The notes under the pieces are model-generated. The model saw only the letters and a list, made by a program, of their open reading frames with translations. It ran no database searches and was not told the DNA's origin. A program made the translations under genes and the position numbers. A DNA stretch of 64,000 nt from Pararhizobium sp. YC-54 (lineage in GTDB: Bacteria; Pseudomonadota; Alphaproteobacteria; Rhizobiales; Rhizobiaceae): contig NZ_JAOYTH010000020.1 in NCBI RefSeq assembly GCF_025847205.1, forward strand, positions 46,208 to 110,207. Direction: 5' to 3'. Shown here piece after piece: positions 28,317-38,233 of the stretch (within the stretch, counting starts at the first letter, position 1; every line of letters starts with the position of its first letter).

Positions 28317-30276
28317 GCTGTTTCTCGCGATCCTTCCGGCGGTCATTATGCTCGTTGCCATGTTTGCGACATCCGGGTTCGAAAACCGGCTCGCGGGCTT
28401 CGGATCATCGGCCCAAGCAAAGCTCCTGCTTGGGCGTGCCGGTCTCGCCCTTCCCTACATCGCAGCCGCCGCGATCGGGGTGATCGCGCTGTTCGCCGCA
28501 AATGGATCGTCCAATATCAAGGCAGCCGCACTTAGCGTGCTTGCCGGAAATGGTGCGGTCATTGTCATCGCAGTCGCCCGGGAAGCAATCCGGCTCGCCG
28601 GCATCGCCAGCAGAGTGCCAGCGGGACAATCAGTCCTCGCCTATGCCGATCCGGCGACGATGGTCGGTGCCAGCGCCGCACTGTTCGGCGGGGTGTTTGC
28701 GTTGCGCGTCACAATCAGAGGCAACGCCGCCTTCGCCGAGGCCGGGCCAACGCGGATCGGTGGCAAACGTGCCGTGCATGGCGATGCCAACTGGATGACC
28801 ATGCAGGAGGCACTGAAGCTTTTTCCAGACGCCGGCGGCATCGTCATTGGCGAGCGATACCGAGTCGATCGAGACAGTGTCGCGGCCGTGGCTTTCCGTG
28901 CCGATGACCCGCAGAGCTGGGGTGCCGGCGGCAAGTCGCCGCTGCTCTGCTTTGACGGCTCATTCGGCTCGTCGCACGGCATCGTCTTCGCCGGGTCGGG
29001 CGGCTTTAAGACGACATCTGTCACGATCCCGACCGCACTCAAATGGGGCGGCGGGCTCGTTGTACTCGATCCGTCGAGCGAGGTCGCGCCGATGGTCGTC
29101 GAGCATCGGCGCAAGGCTGGCCGCAAGGTGATAGTGCTGGATCCCGGTAAACCTGCGACCGGCTTCAATGCCCTCGACTGGATCGGCCGGTTCGGTGGTA
29201 CCAAGGAAGAGGACATCGTCGCGGTCGCCACATGGATCATGACCGACAACGCACGCGCCGCCTCGGCCCGCGACGACTTCTTCCGCGCGTCGGCCATGCA
29301 GTTGCTGACCGCGCTGATCGCCGATGTCTGCTTGTCCGGGCATACCGACGCAAAAGACCAGACGCTGCGCCGTGTCCGGGCGAACCTCTCCGAGCCCGAA
29401 CCCAAACTGCGCGAGCGGTTGACGCGGATTTACGAGCAGTCGGAATCCACCTTCGTGCGCGAGAACGTTGCCGTGTTCGTCAACATGACACCGGAGACGT
29501 TCAGCGGCGTTTACGCCAATGCGGTCAAGGAGACGCACTGGCTTTCCTATACGAACTATGCCGCCCTCGTGTCAGGCGACAGCTTCTCGACCGACGAGCT
29601 TGCGACCGGCGTCACAGACATCTTCATCGCCCTGGACCTGAAGGTTCTGGAGTCGCATCCGGGGCTGGCAAGGGTGGTGATCGGATCCTTCCTGAATGCG
29701 ATTTATAATCGCAATGGCGAGGTTGCGGGCCGCACCCTGTTTCTGCTCGATGAGGTGGCGCGCCTTGGCTATTTGCGCATCTTGGAAACCGCCCGCGACG
29801 CAGGACGGAAATACGGCATCAGCCTGGCGCTGATCTTTCAGTCGATCGGGCAAATGCGCCAGGCCTATGGCGGCCGCGATGCCAGTTCGAAATGGTTCGA
29901 GTCTGCATCGTGGATTTCGTTTGCGGCGATCAACGACCCGGAAACGGCCGAATACATCTCGAAGCGCTGCGGCGACACCACGGTCGAGGTCGACCAGACG
30001 AACCGTTCTTCCGGAATGAAGGGATCGTCGCGCTCACGATCGAAGCAATTGACCCGCCGCCCGCTGATCTTGCCGCACGAGGTGATGCGCATGCGCGGGG
30101 ACGAACAGATCGTTTTTACTGCAGGCAATGCACCATTGCGCTGTGGGCGCGCGATCTGGTTAAGACGCAAGGATATGAGTGCGTCGGTCGGTGAGAACCG
30201 GTTTCACAAGCAAGCCACAGAAGGGGTGAAGAGTTATAAGGCCGCCCCGAAAGATAATGAGGAAACGAAAGCTTGA
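28303..30276 (+). CDS. traG: TraG, type IV coupling protein (VirD4 family)
   Basis: 657-residue coupling protein that links the relaxosome to the Trb channel. Two to three N-terminal transmembrane segments (within about 1-150) precede the ATPase domain. Walker A here is the [13 protein letters not shown] type usual in TraG/VirD4, and Walker B is [12 protein letters not shown]. Late landmarks include [15 protein letters not shown] and the C-terminal [12 protein letters not shown]. Length and order match Ti plasmids. Its stop overlaps the start of the thermonuclease fragment. Confidence 0.96.
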   Translation: MTANRLFLAILPAVIMLVAMFATSGFENRLAGFGSSAQAKLLLGRAGLALPYIAAAAIGVIALFAANGSSNIKAAALSVLAGNGAVIVIAVAREAIRLAGIASRVPAGQSVLAYADPATMVGASAALFGGVFALRVTIRGNAAFAEAGPTRIGGKRAVHGDANWMTMQEALKLFPDAGGIVIGERYRVDRDSVAAVAFRADDPQSWGAGGKSPLLCFDGSFGSSHGIVFAGSGGFKTTSVTIPTALKWGGGLVVLDPSSEVAPMVVEHRRKAGRKVIVLDPGKPATGFNALDWIGRFGGTKEEDIVAVATWIMTDNARAASARDDFFRASAMQLLTALIADVCLSGHTDAKDQTLRRVRANLSEPEPKLRERLTRIYEQSESTFVRENVAVFVNMTPETFSGVYANAVKETHWLSYTNYAALVSGDSFSTDELATGVTDIFIALDLKVLESHPGLARVVIGSFLNAIYNRNGEVAGRTLFLLDEVARLGYLRILETARDAGRKYGISLALIFQSIGQMRQAYGGRDASSKWFESASWISFAAINDPETAEYISKRCGDTTVEVDQTNRSSGMKGSSRSRSKQLTRRPLILPHEVMRMRGDEQIVFTAGNAPLRCGRAIWLRRKDMSASVGENRFHKQATEGVKSYKAAPKDNEETKA

Positions 30277-30446
30277 AAATTCCGCCGGCCGTCGCCGCCC
30301 TATCCACCCTAGTCATCTGCATTCACGCATCTGCGGCTTCGGCGCAGCAGCCGAATAGCTCGAGCAAAGCATTCTCTATTTGCGGAAACGGGCAACGGAT
30401 CACCTGCGTGGTGGATGGGGATACCTTCTGGGAATGCTCATCATAG
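30273..30446 (+). pseudogene. Thermonuclease (SNase family), N-terminal fragment
   Basis: A TTG start overlapping the traG stop opens a 57-codon frame: signal peptide ending ASAASAQQ, then SICGNGQRITCVVDGDTFW, the opening of SNase-like thermonucleases that commonly follow traG on rhizobial plasmids. After GDTFW homology stops abruptly at about 30433 and the frame closes with ECSS. The matching C-terminal end of such a nuclease is found near 49388-49507, so the gene has been split by cargo block 2. Confidence 0.8.
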
Positions 30447-31403
30447 CTGGTTCTCAGTCTCGGTTGTTAGTAGCCGTTTGCCGCTGTTTCCCAAACCTTC
30501 AACAACAGCATCTGGCATCCGCCTGTTCAAGCTGCGCTCCCTGAAGAAAATATAAAGGCCCGCTGCAATAATAAGCCCTGCCCCGATGAACTTGGCTGGG
30601 GATGGAAAGTCGCCGAACACGAACCAGCCAAACACGATTGCCCAGAACAGCTGCGTGTACTGCAACGGCGCGACTACGCTTGCATCGGCCAATTTGAAGG
30701 CCCAGTTTACCAACACATGCGCCAGCATTCCCAGGATGCCCAGTGTGCATAGTGCCGGGATATCCCCAAGTTGGGGGGGCGCCCAGTAGAAGGGTGCCAA
30801 AAGTGTTCCTACTATCGCCGACGCTGCAGTCTGCCAGAAGATTAAGGTGATGCCTGGCGTACCTTTGAGCGTGCGGGCCGAAAGGAGCATGAAGCCGTAC
30901 GCCATGCTGCCGACGATTGATGCCAGGGCGGGCAGCGTAAACATCGCACCGGAAGGTTCAAGTGCGACAAGAACGCCTGCAAATCCCAGTGCGATTGCGC
31001 TCCATCGACGCCACCCGACATGTTCTCCAAGAACCAAGGGCGCAAAAGCGGCAACATAGATCGGAGCGGCAAGGAAGTAGGTCATTACATCGGCAAGAGG
31101 AAGATAGGAAACCGCGTAATAGAAGGCAAAGGTATCCACCATCGTCAAAACGGCTCGCAGGAGCATGATCCATGGTCGCTCCACATCGAAAAGTGCCTTC
31201 GCGCCGACTCTTCGAAGAAGCGGTGCCAATATGAGGAGCCCGACGATGCCGCGAAACAAAACCAGCTGGCTGATGGAATAAGACGACGTAAGCCATTTGC
31301 CCACCGTGTCGTTTGCGGTGAACACGAACATCGCAGTGAGCATGATCAGTACGGCCGCTCCGGGCTTGGTCGGTGTGGCAGATAGGGTGCGGGAGGCAGT
31401 CAT
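30441..31403 (-). CDS. EamA/DMT-family transporter
   Basis: 320-residue membrane protein with about ten helices in two EamA repeats (first about 15-145, second about 155-295), of the RhaT/YdcZ-like drug/metabolite transporter superfamily. Members export amino acids or metabolites. Its stop codon lies only about 8 nt inside the cargo edge, so the gene abuts the junction with the thermonuclease fragment. Substrate unknown; in this setting it could relieve an intermediate of the nearby catabolic genes. Confidence 0.85.
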   Translation of the reverse strand: MTASRTLSATPTKPGAAVLIMLTAMFVFTANDTVGKWLTSSYSISQLVLFRGIVGLLILAPLLRRVGAKALFDVERPWIMLLRAVLTMVDTFAFYYAVSYLPLADVMTYFLAAPIYVAAFAPLVLGEHVGWRRWSAIALGFAGVLVALEPSGAMFTLPALASIVGSMAYGFMLLSARTLKGTPGITLIFWQTAASAIVGTLLAPFYWAPPQLGDIPALCTLGILGMLAHVLVNWAFKLADASVVAPLQYTQLFWAIVFGWFVFGDFPSPAKFIGAGLIIAAGLYIFFRERSLNRRMPDAVVEGLGNSGKRLLTTETENQL

Positions 31404-32028
31404 GTCTATCCTAATTTCATTTCAATATCTGGCATCGAAAGCTTGTCTGACGGTGGTGTTAGATCGCGATGCTTGCGAGCTAGGTTCACCAAATGCATGA
31501 GCCTAAAAGCAATCGCTCCGTGTAGCAACGTCGATATGGAATGTTGCCAAGAGCGCGCGTCGTATCGCCGGTCGCCAATGAAGATGATGCCAGCCGCCCT
31601 GCAGGCATCGACGAATTCCGGGCTTTCTGACAGGAGGCCATAGCCAAGGTGAATCGCATCTGCGCCCGAAAACTTAGCGAACCGAATGATTTCCTCGGTC
31701 GACAGGTAGCTTTCGATCGGCCCTCAGGTCGTGTTGCGGCCCGCGATCAACCCGATAACTTTCATCTGCCTTGAAACGATGGTGGGTCGGCTCCGCCGGC
31801 TTGATGTCGTCCACGCATAAATTTTCCCCTTGCGGGACGCGGTATCGAAGTCGAAGGTGGCGAAGTCAACGTGGCACCACAGACTCCGCTGATCTGCCTC
31901 CTACCGAGGCTAATCGACGAGATCGTCAGCCGTCGCAGCGATCCTATCTGCAAGCGCACAGCTTTCAAGGAACCAACAACGGTGTAATCAGGACCGCTAC
32001 CGAACACGCCGCAATCCTATAGGTGGTT
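31404..32028. other. Gene-poor stretch with a pyruvate carboxylase relic
   Basis: About 625 bases without an intact gene. The only recognisable content is the short biotin-carboxylase-like fragment listed separately at 31568-31724. The remaining sequence (31404-31567 and 31725-32028) shows no frame, hairpin or repeat I can name. Confidence 0.5.
31568..31724 (-). pseudogene. Pyruvate carboxylase N-terminal fragment
   Basis: Minus-strand codons read [37 protein letters not shown] and [15 protein letters not shown], matching residues early in the biotin carboxylase domain of rhizobial pyruvate carboxylase (consensus [18 protein letters not shown]). The Pro of HPGYG is Leu here. A stop precedes GPIE directly and homology ends after IFIGDR, so only about 52 codons survive. 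A captured chromosomal gene piece. Confidence 0.8.
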
Positions 32029-33135
32029 TTACTGATAAACCGCGAGCACAGCTCCTAAAGTCTCTTCGTCCGGTGCGACACCAAGTCCAACTTCGTCGGG
32101 CAATGTGAGGGCACCATTTGTCAATCGTGGCCCGCGCCCTGCGGCGACCTCGGCAGCAATAAGAGGCTGGCAAGCCCACAGGCCAAGGCATCGTTCAGGT
32201 GGGATGGTGCTGGCGAGATGGAGAGATTCGGCGTCCGCCAAGACAGTGCCACCCGTGGGCATCACATAGCAGTCGATGTCATGGGCAAGCGCCAGATCTC
32301 TAATCCGCTTCGCTTTCGTCAAACCGCCGACACGGTTGAGCTTGATGCAGACCATTTCCGCGATGCCCTCGCGAGCGATCCTTGCCATATCCAAGATCGT
32401 GTGGAGGGCTTCGTCAACACTAAATGTCGCATTCGTTTTTTTCGAAATCGCCGCAAGATCGTCTAGGGTTTCACCGGGCTGTTCGAAACGCACATTGAGA
32501 TGAGCGGTAGCATTCATTACTCGGACAGCCTGCTGGCGTGTCCAAGCACGATTGACATCATAGAGCGTGGTCTCATCTGGTCGTCGGCGTTCTTCGATAT
32601 GGTGAATGCGAGCGATGTCGTCATCGACGTTGGCTCCCACCTTGATCGAATGCAGCCTGTAACCGTTGGCCCGGTGAGCGTCGATGTTGGCCATAATATT
32701 GTCGGGCGTTCCCGATGAGATGGAAGAGGCTCCGAGAATCGGTTCGCGATATCCTCCGCCTAAAAGGTCTGCAATTGGAAGCCCCGCTGCCTGTGCCGCT
32801 ATATCCCAACACGCCATATCGATAGGCGCCTTCGCGTACAGATGCCCCGGCAGCGCGATGTCCATCGCGCGCTCGACCTTGTTCACCTGGCGCGGATCGA
32901 GCCCAAGCACGGCATGCGCCATTGTTTCGACACCAGCGCGCACGCCGGGTCCATGCGCTGGCAGATAGGTGTGGCCCCAAGGTGTCGCTTCCCCCCAGCC
33001 GACAAGATCAGCGTCTGTTTCAATTTTAATGAAGGTTGCATCGAGAACGTCAAAACGTAGGCGGCCACCCGAGAGCCAGTAAGGATCTTTCAGCGGCAAA
33101 TTCTTCTTAAAGACACTAATTTTTGTAATTTTCAT
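32029..33135 (-). CDS. Enolase-superfamily enzyme (MR/MLE), hydroxyproline dehydratase/epimerase-like
   Basis: 368-residue mandelate racemase/muconate cycloisomerase family member. Visible active-site positions: Lys in HSIKVGA, metal ligands Asp in DVNRAW, Glu in EQPGE and Asp in SVDEAL, and a second Lys in CIKLNRVGGLTK, the muconate-cycloisomerase pattern. GWGEATPWGHTYLPAHGPG resembles cis-3-hydroxy-L-proline dehydratases and proline-betaine racemase/epimerases. ATG 33135 is preferred to an upstream TTG. It ends the leftward group with aconitase X, SDR and a betaine-type binding protein. Confidence 0.75.
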   Translation of the reverse strand: MKITKISVFKKNLPLKDPYWLSGGRLRFDVLDATFIKIETDADLVGWGEATPWGHTYLPAHGPGVRAGVETMAHAVLGLDPRQVNKVERAMDIALPGHLYAKAPIDMACWDIAAQAAGLPIADLLGGGYREPILGASSISSGTPDNIMANIDAHRANGYRLHSIKVGANVDDDIARIHHIEERRRPDETTLYDVNRAWTRQQAVRVMNATAHLNVRFEQPGETLDDLAAISKKTNATFSVDEALHTILDMARIAREGIAEMVCIKLNRVGGLTKAKRIRDLALAHDIDCYVMPTGGTVLADAESLHLASTIPPERCLGLWACQPLIAAEVAAGRGPRLTNGALTLPDEVGLGVAPDEETLGAVLAVYQ

Positions 33136-33200
33136 CGGCTGCAAGTTCTCCTAAAATGAGGTAGTGGAACGAGTCTGCCCCAAGAGGTAAAGACGATCCG

Positions 33201-33626
33201 TCAGAACGATACGGAGCCATCGACCCCAATTCTCAGATGCGGCTCTTTTGACCGGCGCAAAGCTTGCGTGAGTTCGTCAAACTGCGCTTCAGCAATCGCG
33301 ATCACTGGACAGTGCTGATCATACAGTGTTGCAACCACCAACGCGGCCGCAGTCACATTGATATCAGCTTTCGACAAGATGATGCCGCACGGTCCTGTCT
33401 TAAGGCGTAATGCTTCCCCGAGCACGCCCGGCGTGCCAGACGACCCGCGGGAACCAGGCATGACGATTATCTTCCCGGTCATTGTTTCACCGACCTGAGG
33501 GTGTTGCCGATCGATAATAGTGCCAGTTTCGGGATCAAAGCCGCCCCAAAAACTTAAAGGCTCATCAATAAGCAGAGCGTCAGCGTCAGCTACTCCAGCA
33601 TTTAAAATTTGTCCGGCTATATGCAT
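33201..33626 (-). CDS. Aconitase X small (swivel, DUF126) subunit
   Basis: 141-residue protein of the DUF126/AcnX swivel family: begins MHIAGQILNAGVADADALL, then the characteristic LSFWGGFDPETGTIIDRQHP and GSRGSSGTPGVLGEALR. Together with the large subunit encoded just upstream it forms a two-part aconitase X; known members dehydrate cis-3-hydroxy-L-proline (bacteria) or mevalonate 5-phosphate (archaea). The ATG at 33626 lies one base after the large-subunit stop; a longer in-frame start would overlap that gene. Confidence 0.85.
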   Translation of the reverse strand: MHIAGQILNAGVADADALLIDEPLSFWGGFDPETGTIIDRQHPQVGETMTGKIIVMPGSRGSSGTPGVLGEALRLKTGPCGIILSKADINVTAAALVVATLYDQHCPVIAIAEAQFDELTQALRRSKEPHLRIGVDGSVSF

Positions 33627-33627
33627 T

Positions 33628-34923
33628 TCACGACCTTCCCCAAAAGGCACTACTCCACAAGCGTGGATCGCGCCAAATCTTGCCACGGATTGCCGATTCC
33701 ACACACTCTGCCATGCTACCGAAAGCAACTTGGAGCTTCAGCATTCCTGGCGCATAGTAAGCCCACTTGCCTGAATTCGTCATGATGCGGCCATTCAGTT
33801 TGTTCACCACGGGTGTGAAGTAGGTGCAGGTATCGAGAACTAGGGTTATTCCGGCATCCTCAACGATCTGTTTCCAGCCCTTGTCTTCGATTTTTTGGAG
33901 AATGAACCGGCTTGTCGCAATGTAAAATTTGATCTGCGGATGCACCTTGCGCCCGCGGATCATGGGTATCAGCTTCTCGAACTCCGTAAGCGAGAAATGT
34001 GGCGTGCCGAGACAGACGCCGCCGAGGGCATCACCAGAATTCGCGCTACCTGTTGTGAGAATTTCACGGGCCGACACAAGCATCTCTGGAGTGATCTCGA
34101 CAATACGCGTGGGCTTATGACCTTGGAACGCATCTTCCAAGGTACGTGCCTCTGGTGTTACCCCAACTGCATGATAAAGCATGACGGAGCCGGACGCGGC
34201 AGCAGCGGCCGAGAGCGCTTTCAGTCTATCTTCGGTGGTATCGGAGGGCAAACCGTCGACAACCGGAATACTAACACCACTTTCTCTACCCAAAATAATG
34301 CCAAGCACATGATAGAACATATCCTCCTGCAATAGTTCCTGTGACACGCCTTCTAGACGGAACAGGATCTCGCCGCGCCGCTTCTCGAATTTGTGCAGTC
34401 CAGCAAGGGGCACGCGGCCGCTGACAGCGGCGCAAATGTCCAGGAAATCACCATACTTATTGGTTCTTGCGCCAAGAACCGAATTGTAGAACGACACTGC
34501 GTTCGATTCCGCCACAACAATTTGATCACCAAGCCCAGGCCGTTCATCCAACTGATATGGTGCGCATGTCCAAACAACCTTGCAACCCAGCTTTTCGTAG
34601 ATTGCCATCAGCTCGCGGGCACCTTGCACCTCGACCGGATTTGCCTGTTCAGGGCGCAATTCCGGATGAAGCAGATCGATAAGTCCCACATTCGTGAGCG
34701 TTGGGCAGGCAACCTGCCCACCCTCAGCCAGAAGGAATTTCGCAAAATCTAGGCCGACCTGTCCACTATAGAAGCACGAGTTAACGTGCGCCATTGCAAC
34801 GTCGATCAAGCTATCCGCTCCCGAAATCTCAGCGGTGCGGATCATCATCTTGATCGCTAGCTCTTTAGCTTTGCCCTCAGCTCCCGATAGGAGCCGATCA
34901 TCGTGCCTACTCAACTGAACCAT
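33628..34923 (-). CDS. Aconitase X large (catalytic, DUF521) subunit
   Basis: 431-residue AcnX large subunit. Cysteines that could hold the iron-sulfur cluster lie in SANSGDALGGVCLGTPHFS and VLDTCTYFTPV, with an N-terminal AMAHVNSCFYSG. A separate small subunit shows this is the two-subunit form rather than the fused one. Expected reaction: dehydration of a hydroxyproline-type substrate to an enamine/imino acid. Coupled to the small subunit gene, 21 nt downstream of the SDR gene on the same strand. Confidence 0.88.
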   Translation of the reverse strand: MVQLSRHDDRLLSGAEGKAKELAIKMMIRTAEISGADSLIDVAMAHVNSCFYSGQVGLDFAKFLLAEGGQVACPTLTNVGLIDLLHPELRPEQANPVEVQGARELMAIYEKLGCKVVWTCAPYQLDERPGLGDQIVVAESNAVSFYNSVLGARTNKYGDFLDICAAVSGRVPLAGLHKFEKRRGEILFRLEGVSQELLQEDMFYHVLGIILGRESGVSIPVVDGLPSDTTEDRLKALSAAAAASGSVMLYHAVGVTPEARTLEDAFQGHKPTRIVEITPEMLVSAREILTTGSANSGDALGGVCLGTPHFSLTEFEKLIPMIRGRKVHPQIKFYIATSRFILQKIEDKGWKQIVEDAGITLVLDTCTYFTPVVNKLNGRIMTNSGKWAYYAPGMLKLQVAFGSMAECVESAIRGKIWRDPRLWSSAFWGRS

Positions 34924-34944
34924 GTCCGCCTGCCTTCTGTCGAC

Positions 34945-35715
34945 TCAGCTGCGCAGGTAAAGCGTTTCTGTGTGACCATCGACGCCAACGACCTGACCCG
35001 AAACGTGTTTGGCATAGTCCGAGGAAAGGAAGCATATCATGTCGGCAATTTCGCTTGGATCGACATAGCACTGCATCGATGTGCCGAGGGCATACATTCT
35101 ACGAACCACTTCAGGCTCAATCCCGTCATTGGCAGCATGAGCATGGATCACTCGTTCCATGCGATCGCCGGAGACATTACCCGGAACAATACCATTCACC
35201 CGTATGTTGTTTGGACCCAGCTCCATCGCCATCGTTTTTGTAAAGCCGGTTACGGCCCATTTTGCTGCAACATAAGGCGCCCGTGTCGGGTAGCCCATTA
35301 TGCCGGCTGCAGAAATGAGATTGATGATCACACCATGCCCCTGCTTCTTGAAAACGGGTACGGCCCGGCGCGTGCAATAAAACTGAGAGTCGATGCAAAT
35401 GCTCATGCATTGCGCCCACTCAGCGTCAGTTATGTCTTCAATAAGTTTGGTTGGACCGGCAATTCCAGCATTATTAACGAGGATGTCGAGCCCTTCGGGG
35501 AGGATCTCGTCAAAGATGGCATCTAGTTCGCTGGATTTGGCAACGTCGCACTTGAACGTCGTGATACCTTCTGGCAACTCCGCGAGCGCTTTCTCGTCGA
35601 CGTCACAGGTGAAGACCTTCGCGCCGATCCCGTTCATCGCAATCGCCGTCGCCGCCCCCATACCAGCACCTCCGCCGGTGATAAAGACGCGTTTTCCTTC
35701 AAGAGAAATTTTCAT
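34945..35715 (-). CDS. Short-chain dehydrogenase/reductase
   Basis: 256-residue classical SDR: cofactor motif TGGGAGMG, structural NNAG, catalytic Tyr and Lys in APYVAAKWA with an upstream Ser in LISAAG, and a C-terminal SGQVVGVDGH. The ATG at 35715 is chosen because MKISLEGKRVFITGGG is the usual start; the frame extends further upstream without support. It lies directly upstream of the aconitase X genes, so it likely acts on the same compound, e.g. oxidising a hydroxyl group or reducing an imino/oxo product. Confidence 0.83.
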   Translation of the reverse strand: MKISLEGKRVFITGGGAGMGAATAIAMNGIGAKVFTCDVDEKALAELPEGITTFKCDVAKSSELDAIFDEILPEGLDILVNNAGIAGPTKLIEDITDAEWAQCMSICIDSQFYCTRRAVPVFKKQGHGVIINLISAAGIMGYPTRAPYVAAKWAVTGFTKTMAMELGPNNIRVNGIVPGNVSGDRMERVIHAHAANDGIEPEVVRRMYALGTSMQCYVDPSEIADMICFLSSDYAKHVSGQVVGVDGHTETLYLRS

Positions 35716-35858
35716 GGATGAATCCTGATTAGCGCGCTGCGCCGAGATCGTTGATATATGCCGCGGGATAGGTTTCGGCAGGCCGCGTTTTCCATCGTGC
35801 CACTTCCGAGAGATCATCTGAAGACGGTTTTTGCACCGTCTTCAAAATGTCGATCCGC

Positions 35859-36827
35859 TTACTTTGTTAGCTCTGCAAGCTTCTCAGCTGCTTCCGGGCT
35901 AAGCCAGCTTTTCCAAACCTCTTTGTATTTGGTCAGAAAATAAACGGTCGTCTCCTGAGTTGAGGCCTTGTTGTCCTCCTGCCAGGCAAGCAAATCGTTC
36001 ATTTGCGGATTAGTGAAAGAGAGATTGGACAATAGCTTGGCAATTTCAGGCTCGCGCTTTTCAAAAGCGGTCGTGATACCAGTCAATACCTCGGTCGCCA
36101 CATCGCCGGTGGGCTTGGGATCTGCGCAAACCGGCTGCGACGCGCAAGCGAATGCGGCCGCATCGTACGGTCCGCGATCGACACGTACCATCGGGTATTT
36201 ACCCAGGATCGAGGTTGGTCCCCAATAATAGCCGAACCATGGTTTCTTGTCCTGATATGCCGACGCTATCGCCGTGGCTAACGTTTCTCCCGAACCAGGA
36301 TTGAAGACCTCGATACCATGCTCCTTGAAACCGTATACCGGAATGAGATTGTCCCACCGGGTCCGGCAACCCCAACCTTCAGGGCAGTTATAGAACCGGC
36401 CCCCGACCAATTCAGGGTTCTTGAGGACGCCATCGAGTGTCTTGAGTTCCGGATGCTCCTCGGCGAGATATGCAGGGATCCACCAGCCTTCCTCACCTCC
36501 GTCGGAAAAGACCTTAGCCACAGTTTTGATCTTGCCGGCCTTTTCCAGGTCCTTGTAGGCTGGGACAGTACTCACCCAGATTTCCGTCAAGATGTCGGGC
36601 TCTCCCGTCTCAGCAACGGACGTCACCGCCGGAATAGTTGATGATGGAACAACAGTCACGGTGCATCCGTAACCCTGCTCCATTAGGAATTTCGCGACGC
36701 CTGTCGTGATCGCGCCCGACGCCCAGTTCATTTCCGTGATTGTGACCTTGCCACACTCAGCGTGCGCGGACGTGCCGATGCCGCAAAACGCGGCGGCCCA
36801 CAGTGCCTGCTTGAAAGAGATTCTCAT
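35859..36827 (-). CDS. Quaternary-amine/glycine betaine-type ABC substrate-binding protein (copy 1)
   Basis: 322-residue periplasmic protein of the OpuAC/ProX family; signal peptide ends near GTSAHA-ECG. Trp/Tyr-rich segments (ITEMNWASGAITTG, EEGWWIPAYL, KPWFGYYWGPTS) can form the aromatic cage for a trimethylammonium or dimethylprolinium group. Two Cys pairs (NCPEGWGC and CASQPVC) suggest disulfides. ATG 36827 follows GAGGATAGGATCA. Clearly paralogous to the protein at 41102-42070, which has the same length; the ProVW genes are on the far side of a relaxase relic. Confidence 0.85.
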   Translation of the reverse strand: MRISFKQALWAAAFCGIGTSAHAECGKVTITEMNWASGAITTGVAKFLMEQGYGCTVTVVPSSTIPAVTSVAETGEPDILTEIWVSTVPAYKDLEKAGKIKTVAKVFSDGGEEGWWIPAYLAEEHPELKTLDGVLKNPELVGGRFYNCPEGWGCRTRWDNLIPVYGFKEHGIEVFNPGSGETLATAIASAYQDKKPWFGYYWGPTSILGKYPMVRVDRGPYDAAAFACASQPVCADPKPTGDVATEVLTGITTAFEKREPEIAKLLSNLSFTNPQMNDLLAWQEDNKASTQETTVYFLTKYKEVWKSWLSPEAAEKLAELTK

Positions 36828-37001
36828 TGATCCTATCCTCCTGTTCGCTCTGTGTGAGCAACTTCCTGTTCCCATTATGATTTTTGCCTTTTGATCGTAC
36901 TTTCGCGCCAGCAGAAATTTGACCGATTGTGCTAGAACGTGCAAACGAATATAATTGCTGGTTAATATCGAATATCTCGATGCATCTCCCATGCGATGCC
37001 T

Positions 37002-37920
37002 TTAAAGGGAAGCGAAGTACCCGCTCTTCTGGTTCCCCTTCGGCAGCAGCGGCAAACCGATTGGCCGCGTTATCACTAGGGGTTTTACGCCGACCTTTTT
37101 GAGAGCGTCTACAGTCGCTCGCCATTGCGGCGCCAACGTAAGACTACCGCTGACGAGCAAGGAGCGATCCACGATGGCCCGCTTGCGCTCGACACTCTTA
37201 TTGGCTGCGGACGTTTTGAGATAACTCGGATCAGTGAGACCAAGCTGATAAGCGCCGGCCTGCGCCTGGCTGTACGGCCGCGTTACCGCGACGTCGGCCC
37301 GGCGTTTCGCCACCATGGCGATCCCATCCCCGCGCGCTTTTGCCGCGAACCGCTCCCGCCATTGATAAAGTTCGGGCTCGGCCAGTCGCAGCGCCGTACC
37401 GACATCATCGCGCGCGGAAATCATCGCGTGGACGTGCACGTGCCCGGTTTCCGATGATGGGCTGTCACCCCGGTGCCCCGCAACCTCCTCGCCGAGAAAA
37501 TCGCGCACGGCGCGGCTCCACGGTGCGAATATGTTCAGACCAGCTCTGGCAAATCCCATCTGCTGCGTTCTTGATAGACGTTCCGTGCTTTACCGCTTCG
37601 CCCGCACTCGAAGTGACCGGTCTTTCGGCACGAAGAAACTTTTCGAGGAAATAGCGGCCCGACTTTTCCGAAGCCGCAGCCCCGAGAATGCCAACATCCG
37701 CCCGGCTGCCAGCCTCTGCCAACCGAGCCGCAAGATCCGCTTCGGCAGTTTTCGCCAACCGCACCGAACCGTCGCCCTTCTCACGGGGTTTCAAAGCGAC
37801 AGCCAGTTTTCCCGCCGGCAGGTCCGTGACCGTATAGACAGAAACCTCCCCGTCCGGGCGACGGGAATAAAAGAACGGCTTTGAGCCGAAAGCAGCGTTC
37901 AGTGCCTTATAAAGATCGTC
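37002..37920 (-). pseudogene. Degenerate relaxase (VirD2/mobilisation nuclease-like)
   Basis: Minus-strand frames carry pieces of a mobilisation relaxase: upstream LNAAFGSKPFFYSRRPDGE and KSGRYFLEKFLRAERP, then in another frame TGHVHVHAMISARDD, the metal-binding HxHxH-like motif, and RPYSQAQAGAYQLG. At least one frameshift near 37480-37560 joins them, and the start and end are missing. It is dead and lies inside cargo block 2, between binding protein copy 1 and the rest of the transporter operon, pointing to assembly of the cargo from more than one mobile source. Confidence 0.7.
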
Positions 37921-38001
37921 GTCTCCAACAGGTCGTCAACGGCCCACGAGGTTGACTGGTCCTGACGGTGTGGGAGGCAGAGGATGATATCTCTAATGAG
38001 A

Positions 38002-38175
38002 TTAATGGGCGAGGTCCAGGTCGGACGCTCCCGAGGTGGGTTTGATAGGCGCCATCACTACCCATGACATTGGGCCGCCGAAATACACTATTGCATCTTT
38101 ATTGCTTGCCAACAAAGTTCGCGAGGAGCAAACAACTTCGATCAATCGGCGAAACATGCTTTTAAAGCTTTCCAT
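38002..38175 (-). CDS. Small hypothetical protein
   Basis: A 57-codon frame begins at ATG 38175, 8 nt after a strong TAGGAG ribosome site, and reads MESFKSMFRRLIEVV, then a middle with SSRTLLASNKDAIVYFGG and an end at SGASDLDLAH. The N-terminus is basic and amphipathic; no domain is recognised. It lies downstream of the HxlR-type gene on the same strand and beside the relaxase relic. The good ribosome site argues for translation; otherwise unsupported. Confidence 0.4.
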   Translation of the reverse strand: MESFKSMFRRLIEVVCSSRTLLASNKDAIVYFGGPMSWVVMAPIKPTSGASDLDLAH

Positions 38176-38233
38176 AGTCGTTCTCCTAAAACCTTCAGAA
38201 GCCTAGCGCGGTGCGTGTGCTCTTTTCGGGCGG

